Below, in pieces: positions 52,842-60,428 of a stretch of 64,000 nucleotides of DNA; within the stretch, counting starts at the first letter, position 1, and each line of letters opens with the position of its first letter. Source of the stretch: DATBLE01 sp963837265 (GTDB lineage Bacteria > Actinomycetota > Thermoleophilia > Gaiellales > Gaiellaceae); the NCBI GenBank assembly GCA_963837265.1, contig CAWIMQ010000011.1, positions 248,001-312,000 of the forward strand, written 5' to 3'. The notes under the pieces were generated by a model that did not search any database, was not told the DNA's origin, and saw only the letters and a list, made by a program, of their open reading frames with translations. Position numbers and translations under genes: made by a program.

Positions 52842-53317
52842 GTGTCGCGGCGCCGTCTGATCGTCCCGCTGGCCCTGGCCGCGGCGACCGCCGTCGTCCC
52901 GCCGCCGGATCCGGCTCCGACGCAGCGCTCGAAGCGGCGGTGAAGGCCGTGCGAGGCCACGGGTACTGCCGGCCCGACACCTCGACGTGGGAGCAGCCCG
53001 GCTATTCGCGGTTCAACGTCCTGGTCGCCGTCAACTGCAAGTACCTCGGCGGCAGCGGCGCTCCCAGTCGCGCGTTCTTCTTCCACGGCCGGCGGCCGGT
53101 GGGCACCGATGCCTCGACCGACTCGACGGGCCCGCCGCGGGAGGTCTGGCGAACGGGTGACACCGTCGCCTTGCTCTACGTCCTGTGGCGGAGCTCCGAC
53201 GGCCACTGCTGCCCGACGGGCGGGGGAGCAATCGTGCCCTTCCACTGGAACGGGAGACGGGTCGTCCCGCTCGACCGGGTTCCGCGCCGTGCCTGGACTG
53301 CACCGCTCGGCCGCTGA
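52842..53317 (+). pseudogene. LppP/LprE-like secreted protein, frameshifted after the signal peptide
   Basis: A hydrophobic export signal is encoded from GTG at 52842 (VSRRRLIVPLALAAATAVV), but this frame stops at about 52940. The mature part is in another frame: SDAALEAAVKAVRGHGYCRPDTSTWEQ, AFFFHGRRPVGTDAS, DTVALLYVLWRSSDGHCCPTGGGA, VPFHWNGRRVVPLD. This matches the LppP/LprE family of actinobacterial cell-envelope proteins. A single-base shift near 52895-52905 in CCGCCGCCGG would fuse them. No lipobox Cys is seen, so it is a secreted rather than clearly lipidated protein. The end overlaps the next gene by 29 bases. Confidence 0.7.
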
Positions 53318-53687
53318 GGCCCGCGTCGCGCGGCTCGCGACGGTCGACCCGCGCGGCCGCCCGCACGTCGTCCCGATCTGCTTCGCGATCGAGGGGCGAA
53401 CCCTCTACACCGCGGTGGACGCGAAGCCGAAGCGGACGCGGCGGCTGCAGCGCCTGGTCAACATCGAGCGCGACGCTCGCGTCGAGGTGCTGATCGACGG
53501 GTACGACGAGGACTGGTCGCGGCTCTGGTGGGTGAGGTTGCGCGGCACCGCCCGGATCGTGGACCATCCTCGCGCCGTGGAGCTGCTCGCCGCCAAGTAC
53601 CCGCAGTACCGGGAGCGTCCGCCCACCGGCGCCGTGATCGCCGTCACCGTCGAGGCCCGGAGCGAGTGGACGGCCTCGCCTTCCTGA
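53289..53687 (+). CDS. PPOX-class probable F420-dependent oxidoreductase (Rv0121/TIGR03668 type)
   Basis: A 132-residue split-barrel flavin/deazaflavin-binding protein. VARLATVDPRGRPHVVPICFAIEGRTLYTAVDAKPKRTRRLQRL, then NIERDARVEVLIDGYDEDWSRLWWVRLRGTARIV, is the pattern of the TIGR03668 branch, predicted to use F420H2. Placement two genes after fbiC supports F420 use. GTG at 53289 lies within the end of the preceding gene; the frame from 53109 would run antiparallel to that gene's frame. The reaction is unknown. Confidence 0.8.
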   Translation: MPGLHRSAAEARVARLATVDPRGRPHVVPICFAIEGRTLYTAVDAKPKRTRRLQRLVNIERDARVEVLIDGYDEDWSRLWWVRLRGTARIVDHPRAVELLAAKYPQYRERPPTGAVIAVTVEARSEWTASPS

Positions 53688-55042
53688 CCGCCACCGAGCA
53701 GGCCGACCTCGTCAGGCGCGGCGAGGTCTCGCCGGTGGAGCTCGTCGAGATCTACCTCGAGCGGATCGAGCGCCTCGACCCGGACCTGAACGCGTACGTC
53801 ACCGTGTGCGCGGAGCAGGCGCTCGCGGCCGCGGCCGGCGACCTGCCGGACGGCCCGTTCCGCGGGGTCCCTCTGCCGATCAAGGACCTGCACGAGACGG
53901 CGGGCGTGCGGACGACCTTCTCCTCGCGCGTCTTCGCCGACTACGTGCCGGCGTTCGACGCCGCGGTCGTTCGCCGGCTGAAGGAGGCCGGGTTCGTCGT
54001 GCTCGGCAAGACGAACACGCCGGAGCTCGGGATCACGGCGGTGACCGAGTCCGATCTGAACGGCCCGTGCCGCAACCCGTGGGACGTGTCGCGCACGGCC
54101 GGCGGCTCGAGCGGCGGCGCCGCTGCGGCCGTCGCGGCGGGGCTCGCCCCTGCCGCCCACGGCTCCGACGGCGGCGGCTCGATCCGCATCCCGGCTTCCT
54201 GCTGCGGGGTCTTCGGGATCAAGCCGGCGCGGGGCCGCGTCTCGCCGGCGCCCTACGGGGGGCTGGAAGGCTTCTCGACGAGCGGCCCGCTCACCCGTAC
54301 CGTGGCCGACGGGGCCGCCCTGCTCGACGTGATGGCCGGCTACGAGACGGGTGACCCCTACTGGGCGCCGCCGGCGGAGCGGCCGTTCGTGGGCGAGGCC
54401 GGGAGCGACCCCGGCAGCCTGCGCATCGCCTGGACGAGCGCCCCGCCGATCGACGCCCCCGTGGCGCCGGAGTGCGCGGCCGCTGCGGAGGATGCCGCCG
54501 CCCTGCTCCTCGAGCTCGGGCACGCGGTCGAGGAGGCGACTCCGGCCTGGGGCGACGACCGGCTGTTCGGCCTCTTCATGCAGGTCTGGAAGGTCGGCCC
54601 CGCCCTCTACGGCGAGCCGGCGGAGCTGTTCGAGCCGATGAACCGCGTGCTGATCGAGGCCGCTGCCGAGATGACGGCGGTCGAGTACGTCCGGTCGACT
54701 GCGGCGCTCCGCGAGCTCGCCCGGCGGATCGTCGCCTTCTTCGACGGCTACGACCTGCTGCTGACCCCGACCCTGGCACAGCCGCCTGTCCCGATCGGCG
54801 CGCTCGCCGACGAGGACCCGTGGGTCTCGTTCCGAAACGCCGGCCGCTTCACGCCGTTCACGCAGGTGGCGAACATCACCGGCCTGCCGGCGGTCTCGGT
54901 GCCGCTCTCCTGGAGCGGGGACGGACTGCCGATCGGCGTCCAGCTCGTCGGCCGTCCCGCGGACGAGGCGACGCTGATCCGCGTGAGCGCGCAGCTCGAG
55001 GCGGCGCGCCCGTGGCGCGACCGCCGCCCGCCCGTCAGCTGA
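53666..55042 (+). CDS. Amidase signature family hydrolase
   Basis: A 458-residue amidase with the full Ser-cisSer-Lys triad: Lys in [13 protein letters not shown] (about residue 73), cis-Ser in [15 protein letters not shown] (about 147) and nucleophile Ser in [12 protein letters not shown] (about 171). The conserved KTNTPELG and [12 protein letters not shown] segments follow. It hydrolyses amides such as aryl acylamides or short-chain amides; substrate not determinable. GTG at 53666 overlaps the PPOX gene by 22 bases. Convergent with the 2-hydroxyacid dehydrogenase across a tandem-repeat gap. Confidence 0.9.
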   Translation: MDGLAFLTATEQADLVRRGEVSPVELVEIYLERIERLDPDLNAYVTVCAEQALAAAAGDLPDGPFRGVPLPIKDLHETAGVRTTFSSRVFADYVPAFDAAVVRRLKEAGFVVLGKTNTPELGITAVTESDLNGPCRNPWDVSRTAGGSSGGAAAAVAAGLAPAAHGSDGGGSIRIPASCCGVFGIKPARGRVSPAPYGGLEGFSTSGPLTRTVADGAALLDVMAGYETGDPYWAPPAERPFVGEAGSDPGSLRIAWTSAPPIDAPVAPECAAAAEDAAALLLELGHAVEEATPAWGDDRLFGLFMQVWKVGPALYGEPAELFEPMNRVLIEAAAEMTAVEYVRSTAALRELARRIVAFFDGYDLLLTPTLAQPPVPIGALADEDPWVSFRNAGRFTPFTQVANITGLPAVSVPLSWSGDGLPIGVQLVGRPADEATLIRVSAQLEAARPWRDRRPPVS

Positions 55043-55065
55043 TCCCGCCGCCCCCTCGTCCACAA

Positions 55066-55193
55066 CCGGTGCCTGGCACTCGAGGTGTGACGATTCAGGG
55101 ACGCTTCTTCCACCGGTAGTGCCTGGCACTCGAGGTGTGACGATTCGGGGACGCTTCTTCCACCGGTAGTGCCTGGCACTCGAGGTGTGACGA
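55066..55193. repeat. 50-bp tandem direct repeat, 2.6 copies
   Basis: The 10-mer GCCTGGCACT recurs at 55071, 55121 and 55171, a 50-bp period. Each unit contains GTGCCTGGCAC (palindromic), CGAGGTGTGACGA and ACGCTTCTTCCACCGG; units 1 and 2 differ at one base in the TTC(A/G)GGG stretch. It fills most of the 172-bp gap between convergent genes. Confidence 0.92.
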
Positions 55194-55214
55194 AACGGTG
55201 CCGGCCGGCCGGGC

Positions 55215-56141
55215 TCAGGGGACGGCGTTCGCGGGCGCGCGCCCGTCGAGCAGGACCGCTCTCAACGCCTCGACGCAGAGCATCCCCATCGCCTCCCGCG
55301 TCGTGTGAGTCGCAGAGCCGAGGTGAGGAACGAGCACGACGTTGTCGAGGCCGACGAGGCCGGCGTGCACCTCCGGCTCGTGCTCGAAGACGTCGAGGGC
55401 CGCACCCGCGATGCGTCCGGACGCGAGCGCGGCGACGAGTGCGCCCTCGTCGACGAGGGGGCCCCGGCTCGTGTTGACGAGCACCGCGGTCGGCTTCATC
55501 CGCTCGAGCTCGGCGGCGCCGATCAGGTGTCGCGTCTCCCCGGACAGAGGGACGTGCAGCGAGACGACGTCGGCCTCGGCGAGCAGCTTGTCGAGCGGCG
55601 CGCCGCCGGAGCGGCTCGTGTGGACGACCCGCATGCCGTGCGCGAGGGCCAGCCGCTCCACCGCGCGCGCGATGCTGCCGTAGCCCACGAGACCGAGGGT
55701 GAGCGCGGTAAGGCCGCGGCCGAGCATGAGGTTCGGCGCCCAGATCCAGCGCTCCCCGCGGCGGATCAGCCGGTCGCCCTCGGCGACGCGGCGGAGGAGC
55801 GCCAGCGCCAGTGCGATCGTCAGCTCGGCCACCGTCTCGGTGAGGACGCCGGGTGTGTTCGAGACGACGACGCCCCGCCGTCGGCAAGCGTCCAGGTCGA
55901 CGTTGTCGATGCCCACCGCGTAGTTCGCGACGATGCGGAGGCCGGGCCCGGCCGCGTCCAGCAGTTCGTCGTCGACGCGATCGGTGAGCATCAGCATCAG
56001 GCCGTCCTTGCCCGCCACGCGCCGGAGCAGCTCGTCGCGTGCCGGAGGCCACTCGGAGTCGAGAAGGTCGAGCTCGAACGAGCGCTCGAGCTCCGCGCGC
56101 ACGCGCTCCGGGAAGCGGCGCGACGCGAAGACCCGCGACAC
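55215..56141 (-). CDS. D-isomer-specific 2-hydroxyacid dehydrogenase
   Basis: A 308-residue NAD(P)-dependent reductase of the glyoxylate/hydroxypyruvate reductase type. Features: LRIVANYAVGIDNVDLDACRRRGVVVSNTPGVLTETVAEL, the Rossmann LTLGLVGYGSIARAVERLA (GxGxxA), the catalytic Arg in VLVNTSRGPLVDEGAL, Glu in DVFEHEPEV and His in VLVPHLGSAT. The length is normal. GTG at 56141 is the likely start. It is followed closely upstream by a PPOX gene on the same strand. The physiological substrate is unknown. Confidence 0.9.
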   Translation of the reverse strand: MSRVFASRRFPERVRAELERSFELDLLDSEWPPARDELLRRVAGKDGLMLMLTDRVDDELLDAAGPGLRIVANYAVGIDNVDLDACRRRGVVVSNTPGVLTETVAELTIALALALLRRVAEGDRLIRRGERWIWAPNLMLGRGLTALTLGLVGYGSIARAVERLALAHGMRVVHTSRSGGAPLDKLLAEADVVSLHVPLSGETRHLIGAAELERMKPTAVLVNTSRGPLVDEGALVAALASGRIAGAALDVFEHEPEVHAGLVGLDNVVLVPHLGSATHTTREAMGMLCVEALRAVLLDGRAPANAVP

Positions 56142-56148
56142 CCCCGTC

Positions 56149-56769
56149 CTAGCGTCCGGTCTCGACGATCTCGGCGCCGGGCTCGTGAGCCGGGTCGTCG
56201 GCGGACAGGACGTCTGCCGCCCACTCCCTGGTCTTCCAGGCCGGCACGGGTGTCCTGCACGCCCCCCTGGGCACGAACCGCGACCGCTCGACCAGCTGCA
56301 GCCGGTGGATGTAGCGGCCGCAGTTCGGGAAGACCTCGGTCGCCTCCACCCGGACGACGAGCTGGGCCTCCGGGTAGTCGGCGAGGAGCGGGTCCTCTTC
56401 CGCGACCGAGGCGAGCCCGTTCAGGCGCAGACGCCGCTGCCCCTCGAAATCGACGAACAGCAGCCCGACGTTCGGGTTGACGAGCGTGTTCCCGGCGGTC
56501 AGGTACATGCCGTTCCCGTCGTAGACGGGAAACGCGATCGTCCGCTCGTCGACGACGCGGACGAACCCCGGGTCGCCGCCCTTGTACGAGCACTGAGGGC
56601 GTCCCTCGCCGTCGGCCGTTGCGATGAAGAACATGTCGCAACCTTCGACGAACGCACGGTCGTCCTCGTCGATCGTCGTACGGACGATCCGCTCCTCGAT
56701 CCGATCCGCCAGGCGGCGCGTGTCGAAGCGTTCCTGGAGGCGGCGACTGCCCCGGTGGTAGAGCGGCAT
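56149..56769 (-). CDS. Pyridoxamine-5'-phosphate-oxidase-like flavin-binding protein
   Basis: A 206-residue split-barrel protein. MFFIATADGEGRPQCSYKGGDPGFVRVVDERTIAFPVYDGNGMYLTAGNTLVNPNVGLLFVDFEGQRRLRLNG is typical of the PPOX family that uses FMN or another flavin, sometimes named 'general stress' or 'phosphohydrolase-associated'. A Cys-containing FPNCGRYIHRLQLVERS segment near the C-terminus recalls the branch with bound substrate acids. ATG at 56769 follows a TACGAT box by 6 nt, so leaderless expression is likely. Reaction unknown. Confidence 0.82.
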   Translation of the reverse strand: MPLYHRGSRRLQERFDTRRLADRIEERIVRTTIDEDDRAFVEGCDMFFIATADGEGRPQCSYKGGDPGFVRVVDERTIAFPVYDGNGMYLTAGNTLVNPNVGLLFVDFEGQRRLRLNGLASVAEEDPLLADYPEAQLVVRVEATEVFPNCGRYIHRLQLVERSRFVPRGACRTPVPAWKTREWAADVLSADDPAHEPGAEIVETGR

Positions 56770-56775
56770 GGACGC

Positions 56776-56781
56776 ATCGTA
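56776..56781 (-). promoter_or_regulatory. TACGAT -10 box, leaderless promoter
   Basis: On the minus strand, TACGAT ends exactly 6 nt before the ATG at 56769. Confidence 0.5.
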
Positions 56782-56788
56782 GGTCGGA

Positions 56789-58906
56789 CTAGCACCCCGT
56801 GCCGGTCCCGGCGACTGCGACCCCGGAGAGGACGACGCCGACGTCGCGCACGCCGATGGGCACGGGCACGACCGGCGGGTCGCCGATCGTCGCCGACCGG
56901 CCCGCGGAGAGCGCGAGGTCGGCATGGCCCCCCCGAGGCAGGCAGAGCGTCGTGTCGACGCTCATGCGGGCGCCGGGCGCGATGGTTCCCTGCCGGTCGC
57001 CGAGCCGGTAGGAGGCGTCGGCCGGGGCTTCCGGCGGCGCGTCGAGCACGATCGTGACGCGGACGAGCTGCGACGGTCGGCCGGGCTGTGCGTAGACGCG
57101 AATCGTCGTCGGCCGGCCCGGCCGTGTCCACCCGTCCGGGTCGAGACCGTGCGTCGCCCACGTCGCGCGGTACGGCACCGCGACGTCCCGGAGGACGAGC
57201 CCCAGGTTCGTCGTCACCGGCGAGCCGGCCAGCTCGAACCGCCCGTCGTTCGCGGCGGTCAGCACGTAGCGCGGCGCCGTGCCGGTCCCCGGGAACACCC
57301 CGCGGTCGAAATCGAGACGGAGCGTGCTGCTAGGGAAAGGGGTGTACGTGAACGTCCCGTCCGGAGCGACGAACGCTCGCCGGGCCCGGTCGTTCCACAG
57401 CTCTGTGTCCCACCAGATGATCGCGCTGTAGCCCCAGATCCGCGAGATGGGGTATGCGAGGAGGGCGACACGCTGACCGGCCGGGACGGAGCGGTCGACC
57501 CAGTCGCGGACCCGCGCCTTGCCCGTGGTCGGGACCCCGAGCGGAGTCTGGCTGGAGAGCAGGCGCTCGAAGGCGTAGCCGGCGACGCTTCCCCCGAAGG
57601 CGAAGACGGCGGCGGTGACGGCGAGGGCCGCCGCGGCCCGGGGCACGAAGGCCAGCCCGAGGCAGATCCCTCCGAGCGCCGCGCCGCAGAGGGCGACGAA
57701 CACGCCGGCCGGAATCCCACCGGACTGGTCGTGGATCAGGCCGTTCAGCACCGACTCCGGTGAGTCCACCCAGAGCCCGGCGACGGGCGAGAAGTCTGCG
57801 AAGACGGCCGTTGCGGCGAAGAAGGCCGTCACGGCCGCGATCCCGGCGTGGGGAAGCCGCGGCTGGCCGAGGCAGAGAGCGGTCGCGAGCAAGAGCAGCG
57901 GCGCGAGGTAGAAGAGGTATCGGTCCCGGATCACGTCGGGCCCGCCGAAGCGGACGTCGTACGAGGCCGTCTCGAGCGCGAGCAGGGGCAGCGAGAGCGC
58001 CGTCAGCGCTGCGAACGCGCGCACCCGGACGGGCCGCGCACGCAGGCGGGCGTACGCCCAGCCGGCCCCGAGCAGGAAGGGCAGGCCCCCGAGGCCGACG
58101 GCAAGCACGTCGAGGTGGAGCGCGGCGGACTTCAGCGCGATCGCGGGGAGGACCGACCCCTCGGTCGCGGTCACCCCGTAGTCGCCGAGCAGCCGGTGGG
58201 CGTCGCCGAGGGCGGCGAGCGGGATCACGGCGGCGATGCCCGCCGCATACGCGATCGCGAGCGGGAGGTGTTGCGCCAGGGCGCGGCGCGGGCCGACGGT
58301 CACGACGGCCGCCGCCGGCAGGACGGCGGCGAGGAAGAGGAGCTGCGGCCGGGTGAAGAACGCGAGCGCCAGGCCCCCGACGGCGACCACGTCGGCGCGG
58401 GCGGAAGGCTCTGCGATCGCGACGTGGCAAGCGAGAACGGCCCAGAGGAAGACCGGATACGCCGCGGGCTCGGACATCACGAACGCCGCGTTCACCGCCC
58501 AGGGCAGGGTCAGCGTGAGCAGGGCGACCACGAGCGCCGAGGCGGGCGGCGTCAGCCGGCGCGCGAGCAGGAAGGCCGGGATCGCCGCGCTCGCGAACAG
58601 CACGGCGTTGACGACGTGGGCGGCGCGGAAGGCGCCGACGCCGTCGAGGCCGCCGTAGAACGGCGACAGCAGGATCGGGTACACGACCCCGAGAAAGCCG
58701 ACGTGCTCGCCGTGCAGCGTCGGCAGCGGCGAGCCCGTGGTGCCGATGTGGCGGGCGAGCTTCGCGTACAGCAGCTCGTCGGTCATCACCACCCACTCGT
58801 GGACGCGGCTCGTGCCGATCGCGAGCAGCGCGGCCGAGCCGGCGACGACGGCCGTCAGCGCCGTCCACGGGGCGCTGCCGCGCGCCCGCTCCCCCCGGGG
58901 AAGCAC
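56789..58906 (-). CDS. GT-C-like membrane glycosyltransferase, DEL-motif family (member 3)
   Basis: A 705-residue protein with about twelve membrane segments and an extracytoplasmic C-terminal domain ending VAVAGTGTGC. The first outer loop reads HEWVVMTDELLYAKLARHIGTTG, the Asp-Glu loop shared with 15801-17900 and 23788-26032. Other conserved parts are AYPVFLWAVLACHVA, DRYLFYLAPLLLLATALC and IIWWDTELWNDRARRAFVAPDGTF. It is about 30 kb from the polysaccharide locus, so three copies may act on different glycans. GTG at 58906 is chosen as the first start that keeps membrane segment 1. Confidence 0.75.
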   Translation of the reverse strand: MLPRGERARGSAPWTALTAVVAGSAALLAIGTSRVHEWVVMTDELLYAKLARHIGTTGSPLPTLHGEHVGFLGVVYPILLSPFYGGLDGVGAFRAAHVVNAVLFASAAIPAFLLARRLTPPASALVVALLTLTLPWAVNAAFVMSEPAAYPVFLWAVLACHVAIAEPSARADVVAVGGLALAFFTRPQLLFLAAVLPAAAVVTVGPRRALAQHLPLAIAYAAGIAAVIPLAALGDAHRLLGDYGVTATEGSVLPAIALKSAALHLDVLAVGLGGLPFLLGAGWAYARLRARPVRVRAFAALTALSLPLLALETASYDVRFGGPDVIRDRYLFYLAPLLLLATALCLGQPRLPHAGIAAVTAFFAATAVFADFSPVAGLWVDSPESVLNGLIHDQSGGIPAGVFVALCGAALGGICLGLAFVPRAAAALAVTAAVFAFGGSVAGYAFERLLSSQTPLGVPTTGKARVRDWVDRSVPAGQRVALLAYPISRIWGYSAIIWWDTELWNDRARRAFVAPDGTFTYTPFPSSTLRLDFDRGVFPGTGTAPRYVLTAANDGRFELAGSPVTTNLGLVLRDVAVPYRATWATHGLDPDGWTRPGRPTTIRVYAQPGRPSQLVRVTIVLDAPPEAPADASYRLGDRQGTIAPGARMSVDTTLCLPRGGHADLALSAGRSATIGDPPVVPVPIGVRDVGVVLSGVAVAGTGTGC

Positions 58907-58914
58907 GAACGACC

Positions 58915-60270
58915 CTAGGCCGCGCAGTACTCGTCCGCGATCGTGAGCACCTCGTCGAGGATCTCCAGGCCCTCGTCGAGCTCCTCGCGGGTGATCGTCA
59001 GCGGCGGCGTGAGCGCGAAGACGTTCCAGTGCACGAACGGGTACAGCCCGCGCTCGAGACATGCCTTCGTGATCCTCGTGATCGGCTCGGCCGCCTCGCC
59101 GCCTGCGTTGAACGGGACGAGCGGCTCGCGGGTCTCCCGGTCGCGGACGAGCTCCAGTCCCCAGAACAGCCCCAGGCCCCGGGCCTCGCCGATGCTCGGG
59201 TGCCGCCCGGCGAGGCGCGAGAGCGTCTCGCGCAGATGGTCGCCCTGCTCGGCCACGTTCTCGACCACGCCCTCCTCGCGGAAGGCCTCGATCGAGGCGA
59301 CACCGGCGGCGCACGCCAGCGGGTGGCCCGAGTAGGTGAGGCCGCCCGCGAAGAAGCGGTCCTTGATCGACTCGTAGACGTGGTCGCGCACCGTCATCGC
59401 ACCGAGCGGGACGTAGCCGGAGTTGATCCCCTTGGCCGTGGTGATGATGTCCGGGACGACGTCCCAGTGTTCGCAGGCGAACCAGCGGCCGGTGCGTCCG
59501 AACCCGGCCATCACCTCGTCGAGGATCAGGAGGATGCCGTGGCGGTCGCAGGTCTCGCGGATCGACTGCAGGTACCCCTCGGGCGGGACGATGATCCCGT
59601 TCGTGCCGGTCACCGTCTCGAGGATCACCGCCGCGACCGTGTGCGGCCCCTCGTAGGAGAGGATCTCCTCGAGGTGGGGGCCGCCGGAGCAGACCGGGCA
59701 CGGGTCCGGGTGCCCGGCCGGGCAGCGGTACGTGTACGGGTCGAGCATGCGTACGACGCCGGGGATCCCGGGCTCGGCGAACCAGCGCCGCGGGTCGCCG
59801 GTGAGGGTGATCGCGCCCGCCGTCGCCCCGTGGTACGAGCGGTAGCGCGCGATCACCTTGTCGCGGCCGGTCACCCAGCGGGCGAGCTTGACCGCGTTCT
59901 CGTTCGCCTCCGCGCCCCCGTTCGTGAAGAACGTGTGGTTCAGGTCGCCCGGCATCACCTCGGCGACCAGGCGCGCGAGCTCGGAGCGCCGGTCGTTCGC
60001 GAGCCCAGGCGCGATCGTGCACAACCGGTCCGCCTGCTCCTTGATCGCCGCGACCAGCCTGGGATGCTGGTGCCCGAGCGCGAGATTGACGAGCTGCGAG
60101 GCGAAGTCGAGGTAGCGCTTGCCGGAGTAGTCCCAGAAGTAGCGACCCTCCGCGCCCGCGACCGCGATCGGCGCGAGCGTCGATTGCACCGACCAGGAGT
60201 GGATCAGGTGCTGCCGGTCCTCGGCGACGACGCGCTCGCCCTCGGCCTGTCTCGACTGCGTGACGGCCAT
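58915..60270 (-). CDS. Class III aminotransferase, beta-alanine/omega-amino-acid type
   Basis: A 451-residue PLP enzyme. Seen: LAPIAVAGAEGRYFWDYSGKRYLDFASQLVNLALGHQHPRLV, FTNGGAEANENAVKLAR, YRSYHGATAGAITLTGDPRRW, ILLILDEVMAGFGRTGRWFACEHWDVVPDIITTAKGINSGYVPLGAM with the Schiff-base Lys in TTAKG, and GHPLACAAGVASIEAF. The CPAGHPDPCPVCSG insert is characteristic of this subfamily. It likely moves the amino group of beta-alanine or a related amino acid to an oxo-acid, giving malonate semialdehyde for the divergent CoA-acylating dehydrogenase. ATG supported by a TAGGAT box 7 nt upstream. Confidence 0.9.
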   Translation of the reverse strand: MAVTQSRQAEGERVVAEDRQHLIHSWSVQSTLAPIAVAGAEGRYFWDYSGKRYLDFASQLVNLALGHQHPRLVAAIKEQADRLCTIAPGLANDRRSELARLVAEVMPGDLNHTFFTNGGAEANENAVKLARWVTGRDKVIARYRSYHGATAGAITLTGDPRRWFAEPGIPGVVRMLDPYTYRCPAGHPDPCPVCSGGPHLEEILSYEGPHTVAAVILETVTGTNGIIVPPEGYLQSIRETCDRHGILLILDEVMAGFGRTGRWFACEHWDVVPDIITTAKGINSGYVPLGAMTVRDHVYESIKDRFFAGGLTYSGHPLACAAGVASIEAFREEGVVENVAEQGDHLRETLSRLAGRHPSIGEARGLGLFWGLELVRDRETREPLVPFNAGGEAAEPITRITKACLERGLYPFVHWNVFALTPPLTITREELDEGLEILDEVLTIADEYCAA

Positions 60271-60277
60271 GACGGCA

Positions 60278-60283
60278 ATCCTA
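60278..60283 (-). promoter_or_regulatory. TAGGAT -10 box of the aminotransferase gene
   Basis: Minus-strand TAGGAT ends 7 nt before the ATG at 60270. Confidence 0.45.
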
Positions 60284-60395
60284 CGCGGGTTTGCGGAAGC
60301 CCGTGCGCGCCGGCGGCCTCTGCCCTCGGGCGCCAGGACGTCTGCCGGCTTCTGGTCCGGTGGCGCCGCCGGTGAACGAGGGTACCGCCTCGCGT

Positions 60396-60401
60396 TAGGC
60401 T
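60396..60401 (+). promoter_or_regulatory. TAGGCT -10 box of the semialdehyde dehydrogenase gene
   Basis: TAGGCT lies 27 nt before the ATG at 60429. Unlike its neighbours this gene has a leader with a strong GAGGAGG ribosome-binding site (60415-60421). Confidence 0.45.
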
Positions 60402-60428
60402 GCCGGTGTCGATTTCGAGGAGGGCACG

